Below the pieces are notes generated by a model. That model was not told the origin of the DNA. It did no database searches and was given only the letters and a program-made list of their open reading frames with translations. Positions 47,175 through 58,207 of a stretch of 64,000 nt of DNA are shown one piece after another. The number at the start of each line of letters is the position of its first letter. The first letter of the stretch is position 1. Both the position numbers and the translations under genes were made by a program. The stretch is from Lasiodiplodia sp. COLG20 (Eukaryota; Ascomycota; Dothideomycetes; Botryosphaeriales; Botryosphaeriaceae). The stretch is from assembly GCA_009801085.1 (NCBI GenBank), contig VNWV01000005.1:1674001-1738000 (forward strand), read 5' to 3'.

Positions 47175-49466
47175 TCATGCACCACCTTTACCTTTGCTAC
47201 TCCACTTACGAGATAACTTACTCAAGAAATCCGGCCGCACTTTAGCACCAGCCTTGCGCTCTACCTCTTCCTTCATCTGTCTCAGCTCCTCCGCAGCTTC
47301 GGCAAGTGCCTTCTCGTGCGCCTCCTTCGCTGCCTTAGCATCCTCTGCAGCCTTTGCTTCAGCCTCATCTTTCACCTTCTTCGCTGCAGCTAACAGCTTA
47401 GCTGTGTCTTCAGCTGCCTTTTGCTTCTCTGCTTCGTATTTGGCGGCCGTTGCGTCGACCTCGGCTTTTTCCGCAGCACGAGCAGCGGCTATAGCTTCGT
47501 CGCGAGCCTTCTGCTCCTCACGCTGAGCAATTAGAAGATCATGTAGCTTCGCCGATTTATCTTCTTCCACTTTCTTCTTAGCCTCGGCCTCAGTGGTAGC
47601 TGCGTCCTCTGCCGCTTTCTTCTTGGCCGCTTGTTTGTCTGCTCGCGCTTGCGCCTGCTGCATGAGGAGCTCTTCCAGCTTCTTGAGGCGCTCCGACTGT
47701 TCTGCAGCCTGCTCCATTGCCTCCAACTCCGCAAGGGTTGGCTCTCGGGGAGCAGGCGGTGGCGGTGGCGGCGGTGGAACAACGACGGGAGGAACAGGCT
47801 GTGGTGGAGGTTGTGGAGATGGTGGAGGTGATGATGTACGACTTTTCCGTCTGGCTTTTTCGTAGAAAATCTTAGGCTGAGTTTTCGTTCCATGATAGGC
47901 CCGACTTGAGCTACCTCGAGCTGTAAAATATGGTGGACTCGTGGAATTTGCACGCTTCGGGGCATCCGTGTCGTCATCGTCAACAGAAATCCAGAACTCT
48001 TCGCCTGCAGAATCTTCTGATTCGCTGTCTGAGTGAGGTGCACCGGTGCCAATGTAATCATCTCCGGAGGCAGAATGGTAATCTGATCGACCGGAAGAAT
48101 GAATGCTCTTAACAACATTCATTCTCGGTAGTCCCCCTCGACGTGTACTGTCGGGCGATGGCATCGGCGAGTTCTCCATTGAGACTGTGGGAGCGCGTCT
48201 GGATCGAGAATGGCGCGTCTGACTTGAATTGTGTCGGTGATTTGTAGCAGTACTTGAGTATTCGTCGTCGGAATTGTATTCTGATCCGCGAGAAGGGGGC
48301 AAATGGCGACGTGTACTTCCCGACGGTTGCTCCGCCGAGCTGGGCCCTGTTGCGGCAGAAAGAGAGTGTCCAGACTGCATGCGGCGCTTGAAGCGGTTCT
48401 GGTGATTTTCTATAGCCTTACCCTGCTGCCCGTGTGGAGAGGCATGGATTCTTCTTTCATGACTTGCTTTTTCTCGCCTTTCTTGTGAGTATGTCCACAC
48501 GTACAGCAGGCGTTCGACCACCTCTGGCGTCTCTTTATAGACAAAAGAATTCCCTTGGGCTCGCGACAAGTCTTTTTGAGACCGCATTTTGCTCTCATTG
48601 TCCACCATGATAGCCACCTCGGGATTCTCGGGGGGCTGCATGAGCTTCTGGCCTGTGGACGTCATGTCCGCATCTTCTTTTCGTAACCTGTTCGCCGAAT
48701 TTATGCTAAGAGTGCCTAATGCGTCATGCTTTTCTGTTTCTTGTTCCGATGCTGGCGCTTCTTGGATGGCATTGGTGTTCTCTTCGGAAGCAATTCCCCG
48801 ACTCTCAGGGGAAAATACAAGTTGATGTAGCCATGATGCGGTATTTCCGTGGTCTCGCAGTTGTAGATCAGTCTTTTTCGCTCGCGTCTTTTGCTCCTTC
48901 TCAGACCTCTGTTGCTTGTCAATCTCGCGCCGACTGCTCTCGACCCCGCTGTGGACAATCATCCGGATGACCCTCGTGTGCTCCTCTTGCTCATTCCCTT
49001 TCTTTTCCTCTCGCCCCCAAGTGTCCAGCGTAGCAGCCAAAATCACAGTATTCATGATGATGTTCATGGACAGCTTCAAGCTCTCGACCTTTGCCATCAA
49101 ATCTTTCACCTGATGCTCCTTGAATACCATCAGCGCGGCCAGGCTCAGCCGCTTCTTCTTCTTCTTCTTCTTGTTCCCACTCTTATCGATCATGATGCTG
49201 ATTTCAGAATTCACCTCCCCAAATTTGCATAGAACCATACGCATGTCTGCAATCAGGTGCGGCTTGATGAGGTAACTGCCTCGGTTGAGGGTGTCTCGGA
49301 CGTTGCAGAGGATCGAGGAAGCCATCGATAGCTCACTGGCTATGCTCGCGACTTCCCTTGGCGCATTCTTGATCGTCTTTCCAATCTCGAAAAGTTTGAT
49401 AGAAAGGTTGGCGGCGACTGAGGCTACTGCCAAGGCAGTGCCGAGGATGGAAATCGGATCGCTCAT
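47175..49466 (-). CDS. Protein with fungal STAND/HeLo-like N-terminal domain and long C-terminal coiled coil
   Basis: Intronless, 763 aa. Residues 1 to about 130 (SDPISILGTALAVASVAANL, then EIGKTIKNAPREVASIASELS) have the pattern of the fungal N-terminal domain found on STAND proteins (PigL_N/HeLo-like type), which in relatives acts in cell death or as an adaptor. A Lys7 run near residue 100 comes from a (TTC)n tract on the plus strand. The middle is Ser/Arg-rich and probably disordered (residues 320-540), then comes a Pro-rich run near 560 and a long Ala/Glu/Lys coiled coil to about residue 740. No nucleotide-binding or repeat domain follows, so this is not a complete STAND receptor. I chose the ATG at 49466 (MSDPIS); one 13 codons upstream is also in frame. 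Function unknown. Confidence 0.8.
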   Translation of the reverse strand: MSDPISILGTALAVASVAANLSIKLFEIGKTIKNAPREVASIASELSMASSILCNVRDTLNRGSYLIKPHLIADMRMVLCKFGEVNSEISIMIDKSGNKKKKKKKRLSLAALMVFKEHQVKDLMAKVESLKLSMNIIMNTVILAATLDTWGREEKKGNEQEEHTRVIRMIVHSGVESSRREIDKQQRSEKEQKTRAKKTDLQLRDHGNTASWLHQLVFSPESRGIASEENTNAIQEAPASEQETEKHDALGTLSINSANRLRKEDADMTSTGQKLMQPPENPEVAIMVDNESKMRSQKDLSRAQGNSFVYKETPEVVERLLYVWTYSQERREKASHERRIHASPHGQQGKAIENHQNRFKRRMQSGHSLSAATGPSSAEQPSGSTRRHLPPSRGSEYNSDDEYSSTATNHRHNSSQTRHSRSRRAPTVSMENSPMPSPDSTRRGGLPRMNVVKSIHSSGRSDYHSASGDDYIGTGAPHSDSESEDSAGEEFWISVDDDDTDAPKRANSTSPPYFTARGSSSRAYHGTKTQPKIFYEKARRKSRTSSPPPSPQPPPQPVPPVVVPPPPPPPPAPREPTLAELEAMEQAAEQSERLKKLEELLMQQAQARADKQAAKKKAAEDAATTEAEAKKKVEEDKSAKLHDLLIAQREEQKARDEAIAAARAAEKAEVDATAAKYEAEKQKAAEDTAKLLAAAKKVKDEAEAKAAEDAKAAKEAHEKALAEAAEELRQMKEEVERKAGAKVRPDFLSKLSRKWSSKGKGGA

Positions 49467-50491
49467 GGTCGGTACGTGCAAATGCAACAAAAAACAATCG
49501 AACATGAATCCTGCGGGGATGTTAAGGGTGGTGAAAGCAGCTCATATGTTTTGCAAAACTGGGCTGTGCAGGCCTCAGCCACTTTGGGTGCAGAAACTGC
49601 TTTTCACCATACTGCATCTGATATGGGAATCCTACTAACGCATGCACTGTGCCCCTTGGGGTACTGCACGAAACCTGATTGGCTCAGAGCGCGTGCGGCT
49701 AAATGGCCGAGGGATCGAATACCTTGCTTACACAAAGCAGCCTCATCGCCAGCCTTGCGCGAAATTATGACCTTTTCATCGTCCACCACACACATTTCGT
49801 AACATGTTTCAGCAGAGTATTCCTCAGTGCCGTGCTGCAAAGGGCAAACTTGACGGTAAACCTACCTATCTGGATTCCTCATTCACATAAATCAACCACT
49901 TTGACCAGCTCTGATGTTGGAATAAACATGCTCCAGAAGTTGCTGAAATCCTGTTTCAATGCCATACCATTGAGCTTGCGATAGGAGACAGGGATTTGAA
50001 GATGCCTGTACAATTAGCAGCATTGGCAAGAACAACCTCTCTACGGATCACTCGTTTGACCCTGTGCGTCGTCTGTCCATCGGCTTGCCCGTGGCGCTCC
50101 GCTCGCACGACAATATGTCGGCAGCCGCATTTGCCATGATGGACAAAAGCTATACTTCAAGGAGGCCTGCAGTGCAATGCGAGCCTTGCAGGTTTAAATA
50201 GGTCAACAACCCCTTCAGATCGGGCAGCGCCTTCGGCTAGTATGTGCAATCCGGCTCAGAAAAAACACCAATAGTTGCGGTCCAAGAGTAATTTTGGCAT
50301 GCCTGTGAATGAATGAAACGTTACATGTTTTTACATATCTCTTTGCTCTCTTACCCCATGTGCAAAGGTGGTATCGAAATGCAGAAATGCCTAGCTTGAG
50401 TACGACCAGTCATGCTCCTAGAAACTTCCCTGTGTCAGGCATTTGGATCACACTCCACCAACACCTCCCAATTCCGAGTAGTCGACGCTAC
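49467..50491. other. Intergenic, no gene seen
   Basis: Frames at 49604..49840 (-) and 49703..49984 (+) overlap and lack domains. Likely holds the promoter of the coiled-coil gene and the 3' flank of the RSM18 gene. Confidence 0.4.
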
Positions 50492-51279
50492 TCAGTATAT
50501 AGCGCCATGCGAGGGCTTGATCAACTCCGGATGGATGTGAACGCTGGGCATGATGCCGATGCCAATTGCTCTCCGCACGGCCTTGGCCATCTTGCGGTGA
50601 TTCCTCGGCTTGAGGCCAGTGTGCTTGGAGTGCTTGATGCGGCCCAGCTCGGTGATGTACTCGGACATGATAGCGAAGTTCTGGTTGCGCGTCAGCTCCC
50701 ACGATGCCATTTCCACACACGGGGACGCATGCAGCCATACCTTGTATTCCTTCAACGGGTTCAGTCCCAGCGTCTCGAAGGCGTCGACGTTGGGAGTGCG
50801 CTTCGACCGCTTCCACTTCTTGGCCTCGACGCCGGTGAGGTCGTGCGGCGCGTAGACATCGCCAACCTGCCAGCGACGCGTCGACTGGAGCTCGAGATCG
50901 GCGCGGAGGCGGAGGGCGTCGACGTGGTCGGCGGTTGCTCTGTGTTCTTTGAGGATGTCTCGTGCGTATGAAGCCCTCGACGGCGCCGGCTCGGGCGTGG
51001 AAGTGGCCGGCTCGCGGGCTTGCGGCTGCGGTTGGCGGGTGGGCTCTCGACGGCGGAGGGGGCTCTGGCGGTCGAAGCCCGCATCGGCCATTACGGTGTT
51101 GAAGAGAGCTGCAATGCCCCGGTTAGTCGGGGCGCGGTGATTCGGAGGGGAAGCGCGGTACCTGTTGTTGCATCCCCGGAGCCGCTGGAGTGCCTGACGG
51201 GGGTGGTGGAAAGAGCACGGACGGGCGCGCCGCAGAGGGCGGCCAGCGGGCGGCGGGGGGTCAGTCGTAGTAAAGACAT
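50492..51279 (-). CDS. RSM18: Mitochondrial small-subunit ribosomal protein bS18m
   Basis: Exons complement(50492..50680, 50741..51108, 51162..51279), 224 aa. A component of the 37S mitochondrial ribosome. Exon 1 gives a mitochondrial presequence (MSLLRLTPRRPLAALCGAPV, Arg-rich, no acidic residue). The S18 domain follows: DVYAPHDLTGVEAKKW, NVDAFETLGLNPLKEYKNFAIMSEYITELGRIKHSKHTGL-type sequence, and NHRKMAKAVRRAIGIGIMPS. The second intron is 60 nt, in phase and without a stop, so read-through would insert 20 residues inside the conserved domain. Splicing restores the usual Tyr-Lys-Asn-Phe run. Divergent from the CIA84-like gene. Confidence 0.9.
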
Positions 51280-51550
51280 TGGGAGCTGTTGCGGAGTCGA
51301 GGGTGGAGAGATGCAGTCGCGCGGACTTTGGATGCTTGGCGCTGGAGTTTTTGCGGAACTTGAGATTCGATTACTCGCGCGTCATCATCCGCACCGCCAA
51401 ACCATCTATCCACCGCGATCGCCCTGCCAGCTCAGCCGTCGCATCTCCGGGAATAGCGTTCCGACATGTGCCATTGAGCTTCGTCACGACCAATTCGCCC
51501 TCTTGCTCTCCCACCCGTACCTCCCACCGGCCGCCGAGCTCCCCGCCGCC
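51280..51550. promoter_or_regulatory. Shared 271 bp promoter of RSM18 and the CIA84-like gene
   Basis: Two genes for mitochondrial proteins read away from each other with start codons 271 bp apart. No TATA box seen. Confidence 0.55.
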
Positions 51551-54190
51551 ATGCCCGCCCACCTCACCAGACTAGTAATCCGCAGGATCCTATCCAACGA
51601 ACCCATTGTCTACCGCGATTGCCTCTACCGCCGCGCCAATGCCTGCCTGCAACCACGCGCCCAGAGGATACGCCGCAATGGCTTCGCCCAGACGCGCTCA
51701 TTCTTCGGCATGGCGCGCGAGCCTGAGCGCAAAGTCAAAGGCATCGATTTGGCCCCGGGACTGGACACGCTGATCGAGCTCAACCGTGCTCAAACTGGCC
51801 AGTCACGTCCACCAGATCTAGCAATGCTTTGCAAAGCCTTGGACCAATTGTTCAGGACCAAATATTTATCCTCGGAGACCATATCAGACGTCGAAGCCGG
51901 ACATGCGTTGAATACTCTCCGTTATTTAAACGAAAACCCCCCCAAGGATGAGGATTTGAGCGAAGCGTCTCGGACGTTTCTAACACGGGAGTGCTTTCTT
52001 AATGCTCTGGAGGTCCTAAAGAGGAAAGATTCCCCTAGGAGCGACGCTCATCTCGCTCTTACAGAGGAGGTATTCAAGTTTCTGGATGCTATGAGGCCCG
52101 ATGGTTCAGAACCCGACACGTACAATCGAAAGATGATTTCGTCTTTGACAGATACACTTGATATCATGTCTCGTTACGAGCCCGTGCGAGCTCGCGATAT
52201 GCTGGTGGAAAAGTACAAAACAAAACGCTGGACTAGCCAACACCAAAAGCCTCTTGCCCGTCCCTGGGCCTTCGTGTTGCAGGGGCTTTACCAGCAGGGG
52301 AACCATGCTGAAGCACAGAAAACGCTCGAAATGATGCAGGAGCTCAAGATTCCTACCAACATCATGATGCGCGTCAAGGAGAGATTGCTCAGGGTTCACG
52401 CTACGCTTGGAGACCTGGAGAACACGAAGAGGATTTATGAGGACTTGTCCAAAGGCCCACCGCAAACTGTTGAAATAGGCTCTCGGTCCTACAAAGCCGT
52501 GCTGGGGTGCTGCCTTCAACACGGCGACAGCGAGTGGGCCCAGTCGATCGTGCGTTCAATGCTCGAAACTCTCGAGGTGTACTACCTCGAACCGGCCGAC
52601 GATCGCTTGAATGAGGTGAAAAAGCTGTGGGACGTCTTGTTTTTTTGGGCTGCTGCTTCTGGCAAAGGGGTCGACGAAGTGGATCGAATGATGAACGTCA
52701 TGGTTCGGAGGACTTTTGCTGACGGCAGGTCGGCGCAGCCGGACGTCGAGACCATCAATGAGCTGGTCTCGTGGTGCATGTCCCGGAACCAGCCGTATTT
52801 TGCGGAGAGATACGTCTCTCTCGGCGCCAAGTGGGGGATCCACCCGAACGCCCTTACTTACTACCTCCAGGTGAAATACCGGCTTTCTGGCGGGGACATT
52901 GATGGCGCCCGCGCTGCTTATAGGCACCTCCAAGCTGTGGAATGTTCCGAGGAGAAGGAAGATATCCGGGCAGCAAATGAGCTCATCCAGGCCATGTGCG
53001 CATCGCAGAAATACACCTTCTCCAGCATCATGGCCTTGGCCGACGATCTTACCGAGCGCAAAGGACGCTTCGAGCCCGAGACCGTCTCGGCGCTGAGCGT
53101 GCTGCACCTTCGCCGCAATGAGCTCCGCGATGTCATCGACCTCCTCCAGACTCACGCCTTTCACTTCTCGGAAAGTGAGCGCCGCAAGATCGCCGACTCG
53201 CTCGTGGTAATGATCTTGGACCGCGCCCACACGTCCATCACGCGCGCCTGGGACACATACATCATCACGCAATCCATCTTCGCCGAGCTGCCGCGCTCCG
53301 CGCGCACCCAGATCATGCGCGAGTTCTTCGACCGCGGCCGCGCCGACATGGCCTGCCACGTCTTCAGCCACATGCGCGAGCTGGACCACCCGGACACGCG
53401 TGCCACGGCCGACACGTACGTCACCGCGCTGACGGGCATCGCCGAGTTCGCGGCGGCGCGCGTAGCCGCCACAGACAACGTCGACGTCGACGCCGACGCC
53501 GCCGACGCCGAGGCCGAGTACGACGAGGAGGAGTCGCGCGCCCACGAGTGCCGCTCGCTGCTGGACGCCGTCCACAACGCCATGAAGCTCGACCTCGACC
53601 TCGAGCCCAGCACGCGCCTGCGCAACGCCCTCATGCTCGCCTACACGGCCGCCGGCCAGCCCGCCCGCGCCTGGAGCTTCTGGGAAGACATCGTCAACTC
53701 CCGCGAGGGCCCCAGCTTCAATTCTATTCCAATCGCTTTCCGCGCTTGCGAGCGCATGCCCGTCGACGGCGAGCGCCACGCCCGCGCGCTGTGGGCTCGC
53801 CTCCGCAAGGTTGACGTCGAGATCACGAAGCCTATCCTCGCTGCGTATGTTGGTGCGCTCGCCGGCAACCAGAATACCGACGCCGCAAAGGAGGTCCTGC
53901 TCAAGTGCGAGAGGGACTTTGGGTTGAGGCCGGATGCGTTTATGTGAGTTTTTGCTTCCCCCCCCCCTCCCTTTGCTCTTCGGTTTGGACTGACGTGTTT
54001 TGCTTTTTTTTTGTTTTGTAGACTGGGAACGCTGTTCAATGCCGCGTACGGCGTTTCGAGACAGGAACACCTGGAGCGCTGGATCCAGGCCAAGTTTCCA
54101 ACCCAGTGGGTGGAGCTGAAGAGGTTGGGTGCCAGGAAGATGGATGATGGGCCGAGGTTGTTCAATATCGATCGTCGGTTGACGCCGTGA
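51551..54190 (+). CDS. CIA84: Mitochondrial PPR-like protein, probable complex I assembly factor CIA84
   Basis: Exons join(51551..53943, 54022..54190), 853 aa. The N-terminus (MPAHLTRLVIRRILSNEP, then basic stretches and TRSFFGMAREPERK) looks like a mitochondrial presequence and recalls CIA84 of Neurospora/Aspergillus, needed to assemble the membrane arm of complex I. The body is helical repeats with PPR-like units (NELIQAMCAS, GRADMACHVFSHMREL, WSFWEDIVNS). An acidic Asp/Ala insert lies near residue 640 (VDVDADAADAEAEYDEEE). The frame is open for 177 codons upstream of the chosen ATG, but that stretch overlaps RSM18 exons. The phase-2 intron (GTGAGT...TTTTGTAG) joins to FNAAYGVSRQEHLERW and ends at 54190. 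CIA84 identity is from memory of the family and is less sure than the PPR assignment. Confidence 0.82.
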
Positions 54191-55094
54191 GGTGGATGAG
54201 AGAGCAAAAAAAAATTTGTTGATAAGGGAAAAAGGAGGGCAAGGAAAAATGGCATTCATGAGCACAGTGCTGGAGAAGGGGACTGTGGGGATTTAAAATT
54301 TGTAATCCATGTATCATAGTGTGACGGTAGCGATGTTACGGAAGTACGCAGGCAATACTTTGTCAAGCTGAGCGATGTTTGCAAATGAAAAGGCGATAAC
54401 GCCCAAAGAATTATAAATCGGTATAAGAAGTTGAAGTGTCTGGCAGATGGAAATGAACAGGCCCTATCTAGATGTGTGTAGACACAACCCCTATCTGATT
54501 GTTTGATATATATATATAACGCCGATCGGTGTTGAGCGAATTCATGAATATTGCCTGATATTGTAGCTCTAGACGGTAAAAGCTGAAAGTTTTTGTTACG
54601 CTTGACTTTGTCTACAGCCTCAATGGCGAAATAATCTGGCATTGTGAGCCAGATAGGCAATCTTGAACAAACAAGTGCACAAAATGGTTTGTTCCTCGGC
54701 TCTTCCGATGTAACCATCCAGGGTGAACGTTGCTAAGGACAGCATCAAATTTCTCTGCGACGCCGAACACGTATTCCGTTGTTATGCCCACAGAATGTGA
54801 CCTTCCACAGCCAGACAGTGTCAGCATCCCTGGTGGCCGCTCGAAGATATCCCGTGATGAACTAGCCGATTGGCCTGCCTTTACGGACTTGGTGGAGACC
54901 GTGTGTGCTTCACCGAAGTTGACGGGACCAGCGGACGGTTGACGTGCTGATAAAGCCTCCGGGCGAGGCGAAAGGGGAGGGGAGGCGGAAGCCTCTGTTC
55001 GTCATTAACCGTTGTCATCTATGTATCAAAGAGCCCACCGGCTCAGGGAGCAGAAGAAGAAGGACAGAAAAAGCCATTGATCATGCATATGTGC
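54191..55094. other. Intergenic, with one copy of an inverted duplication
   Basis: Contains the left copy (54609..54795) of a sequence duplicated inversely at 57.9 kb. A minus-strand frame ending at 54612 (QDCLSGSQCQIISPLRL) is shared with the other copy. A TA-dinucleotide run lies at about 54508-54520. No gene accepted. Confidence 0.45.
54609..54795 (-). repeat. Inverted duplicate, left copy
   Basis: The reverse complement of this stretch aligns by eye with 57841..58020. About 60 bp at one end (ATCTGGCATTGTGAGCCAGA part) is nearly identical; the rest is roughly three quarters identical with small gaps. Probably two remnants of one transposon or duplicated gene end. Confidence 0.65.
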
Positions 55095-56298
55095 TCAAGG
55101 ATACCGCTCCCACTTGGCGGCCGCGTCCTCGCTCGCATCCATCTCATACACGCGCCGCTGCTGCTCCTCGCCGCCGGCCATCTCGTGTATCTGCGCGCCC
55201 TGCACCTCGTGCGCCCCGGCCCCGCCCTCCATCTCGTGCATCTGCTTCCCCTCCGCCTCGTGCCGGCCATCACTCCCCGCCAGCTCGACCCTCCTCCCCT
55301 CCCCCATCTCCACCACCTCCCTCCCCTCCACCTCCTCGCCCGCCTTGAACCCCCCTCCTTCTTCTCCTTCACCCGCGCCGCCCACCGACCCCACCCTCTC
55401 TCCCCTCCTTGCCAAAACCATCCTCTCCTTCCGCCACACCGCCAACACGGCCAACAACCCCACCCCCGCGAGCGCCGTCAGCGCCGCGCAGCAGCCGCGC
55501 GCCGCGGCGGCGCGGTTGGCGACCTGCGGGCTCGTGCCGTCGCCCCAGCCCTGGTTGGCGGCGTACGTCTCGGGCGTGAAGAAGGCGGGCCGCGTGTCGA
55601 ACTCGCCGTCCCAGGCGAGGGCGAGGGCGTCGGCGGCGTCGAAGTCGGTGAAGGCGTAGCAGGTCGCGACGAGGGAGCGCATGAAGGCGAAGGCGAGGAG
55701 GAAGGTTAGCGTCGGGAGGGGGCGGAGGGGGAAGTTCTGGGATGAAGGTTGTTAGTTTTGGGGTCATGAAGGGGGGAGGGGGAATTTAGGGATTGAAAAA
55801 AAAAAAAAAAGATTGGAAAGGAGGAGAAGGGCGAGAGGGATGTTGGGCAAGTTAGACTTCGATAGAGCCACGTAGATGAAAGTGTGTAGATGGGGGGTTA
55901 AGGCTCTGTGGTTGTGCAGATTTCTTCTCTTCTTTCCATCTTTTCCTGTCCATTTCACGTACCTGTCTTCCGGTGATGTTCAGGCCAAAGATTTTACCGG
56001 GCCGTGTTGCGGCAGAGTAGACCAGATAGCTCACAATAGCGGCATTGACAATGCCGCCTGCGCCAGCCCACACGACGAGCGCAGAGCTCGCTCGATGTAT
56101 AACAAAGCCGGGGTCCTCAATTTCGATATTTCGTGCAATGTACAGCACGTTGGCCATCAGTGCCATGGTGAGAACGCTCAGTATGAGACAGCATGCCTGC
56201 AGCGAAAGCAGGGCTATGCGCGTGCGGCGGCTGCGGTGCAGGACCGCCGTAGAGCCGCCGCTTGTTGGCGCCGGAACGGCGTCGAGGATGGCGGGCAT
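55095..56298 (-). CDS. Four-helix membrane protein of unknown function
   Basis: Exons complement(55095..55736, 55963..56298), 325 aa. Four hydrophobic segments: LLSLQACCLILSVLTMALMA, VVWAGAGGIVNAAIVSYLVY, LPTLTFLLAFAFM and CAALTALAGVGLLAVLAVW, in the spacing of small fungal tetraspan/MARVEL-like proteins. The last 110 residues are acidic and rich in Glu/Gly/His with repeated (Q/I)(M/I)HEM runs (KQMHEMEGG, QIHEMAGG), probably cytosolic. Intron 226 nt (GTACGTG...CATCCCAG), long for this window and containing an A16 run, so a further small exon cannot be excluded. Family not recognised. Confidence 0.65.
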
Positions 56299-57840
56299 CT
56301 ACTGCAACAAAACAGGAACGACAACGACGATGTGGGGTGACCAAACTGAAATGGCGACTCGGCGCGGGATATAAAGAAAAGCGAACGAAGTCGAACCGGT
56401 CCCTGTGGCGACGGATCTTGAGAAGGTCCCAACTCCCCGCAAAAAAACGAGATAAGGCCGCGGACGGTTGCTTCAGCTAAAATGGTCCCCGAACGGAGCG
56501 TCCCGTGGGATTTTCTGAAGGAAGAGGCAGCCAAGGGTGCTTTAAGAAAAACTCTCGGCGGCGACGAATTGACACGGCTCGCTGTGAAGATCCACCCCGG
56601 GGTCGGCAATTAAGCACCCAACAACACGAGTCCAGATCGGTGGGGGCGGAAAGTTGGCGGTTTGGCGGTTTGGCGAGGCCCCTATAAGCATGCAGGGTGA
56701 AGGACGGGACAGCTCGCATAGTTTTGTATCGGAGTCAAGACCCCTGTCGAGTCTGGAGAAACTTGCCATTGGCTGACGTCTCCATGGCGGGACGGAGCGA
56801 GCTGGGCGCAAAGACAGAGGGGAAAGAGTGACAGGACGATGCATGGGCAAACGTGGCTGAGGCGCCGGCACTAATCGCACGCGAGGATGCTTGGCTCTTC
56901 TGTTTCCTGCTCTTTCCTCCGTTGCGACAAGGGCCCGGGCGCCGCGAAGAAAAAGAAACAAGGTCGAATCACGCCGGAGGGCGGTCCGGACTTCGATTTT
57001 GAGCACTGTTCTCACCGTAGCCAAAAAGAACCTCTTCTTTTCCCTGTATCAAGTTCATCAATCATACCACTGCCATGTGCCGGAAATCCCTGTCGTGGTA
57101 ATGCATCAAGGGGACATGGGTATCAGAAAGACGACCAGTGGATGACTGTATCGAGTCGTCGAAGAGGGTGATGTCTGTGGCAGATCGCCTCGGCACGTCA
57201 TGGATGACTGTTGGGGGCTTGTCTTGGCAGGACCCATCCCCGGAGATATAATGCCTACGTCCGCAGTACAAGAATAGACTTTGACCATGAAAACTCACGC
57301 CTTTGCAAGTGCTTACACTCAGTGACGCACTATTGACATGAACCATGCTCATTGACGACATGAAAGTAACAATCGGGAGCAAGTGTGTTGATTCTTTTGC
57401 CCGTTTTCCCGTTCATAATACATAATAAGAGAAGGCTTCCGGTTATATTTTGTGGCGCAGAATCCCGCAAGATTGTTTCAGATCATAAGAGGCCTGGTTC
57501 ACGTTGTTGAAGTACGAAGAGCCGCACGTAGCATTTACCTAGACTGTGGGCCCTAATTAGGCTTAGTCCCACCTCTGAGCGTACAGTTTCTGCTAGCTGC
57601 CAGGCCTACGGTTTCAACATACTCACCACCAGTGCTCTAATATTCCTGGACAGCTAGACCTGTTCCTCCGAGCTTCTTTAATCCTCTTTTAACCACGGTA
57701 TTTCGCCACTTCTATGGTATGCATTTCGACCACTTGCTTTAGATGTTGCACAGAACGATGTTACATTTCTAATATGAGTAGTACTTTGGCTGCGGAGTGA
57801 GAAAGCCTATAGCGGAAAAGTTTATAAGACAGTTCAATTT

Positions 57841-58020
57841 GTGTGGGAATACAAAATAATACGTGTACAGCTCCGCAGATGGATCTGAAGCTGTCCTTAG
57901 CCACGACCACTCTAAATTACTATCGGAAGAGCCGAGTAACAAACTATTTATATACCAGTTCGGTCAAGATTGTCTACCTGGCTCACAATGCCACATTATT
58001 TCGCCATTGAGGCTGTAGAT
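57841..58020 (+). repeat. Inverted duplicate, right copy
   Basis: Partner of 54609..54795. The frame ending QDCLPGSQCHIISPLRL and its stop codon (58017..58019) are shared with the left copy, differing by Ser/Pro and Gln/His. An in-frame TAA lies upstream in this copy. Confidence 0.65.
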
Positions 58021-58111
58021 CGAATAAAGTGTATATGCGTAGCATTCTTTTGGCGTGACCAACTTACAAATATAGCAGGGCTCTGCCTTAGCAATTCTCT
58101 TTCGGAGGACT

Positions 58112-58207
58112 GACGCATACAGGCAGCTGAAGCTATCATCCGGACGAGGAATGTATAACTATTAGTCTCACAAATATGTCCCGAATGATAGCTTCAACCA
58201 CCCATAA
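58112..58207. mobile_element. MITE copy 7, isolated from the main group
   Basis: Core 58121..58204: GGCAGCTGAAGCTATCATCC at the left and GAATGATAGCTTCAACCACC at the right around an AT-rich centre. No homopolymer flanks here. About 90 bp past the right inverted-duplicate copy. Confidence 0.83.

Noticed and set aside
45708..49466. Secondary-metabolite gene cluster around the AusD-like methyltransferase
   Set aside because: No polyketide synthase, peptide synthetase, terpene cyclase, P450 or cluster regulator nearby.
52556..54265. 569-codon minus-strand open frame
   Set aside because: Antisense to the PPR gene and spanning its intron; no domain.
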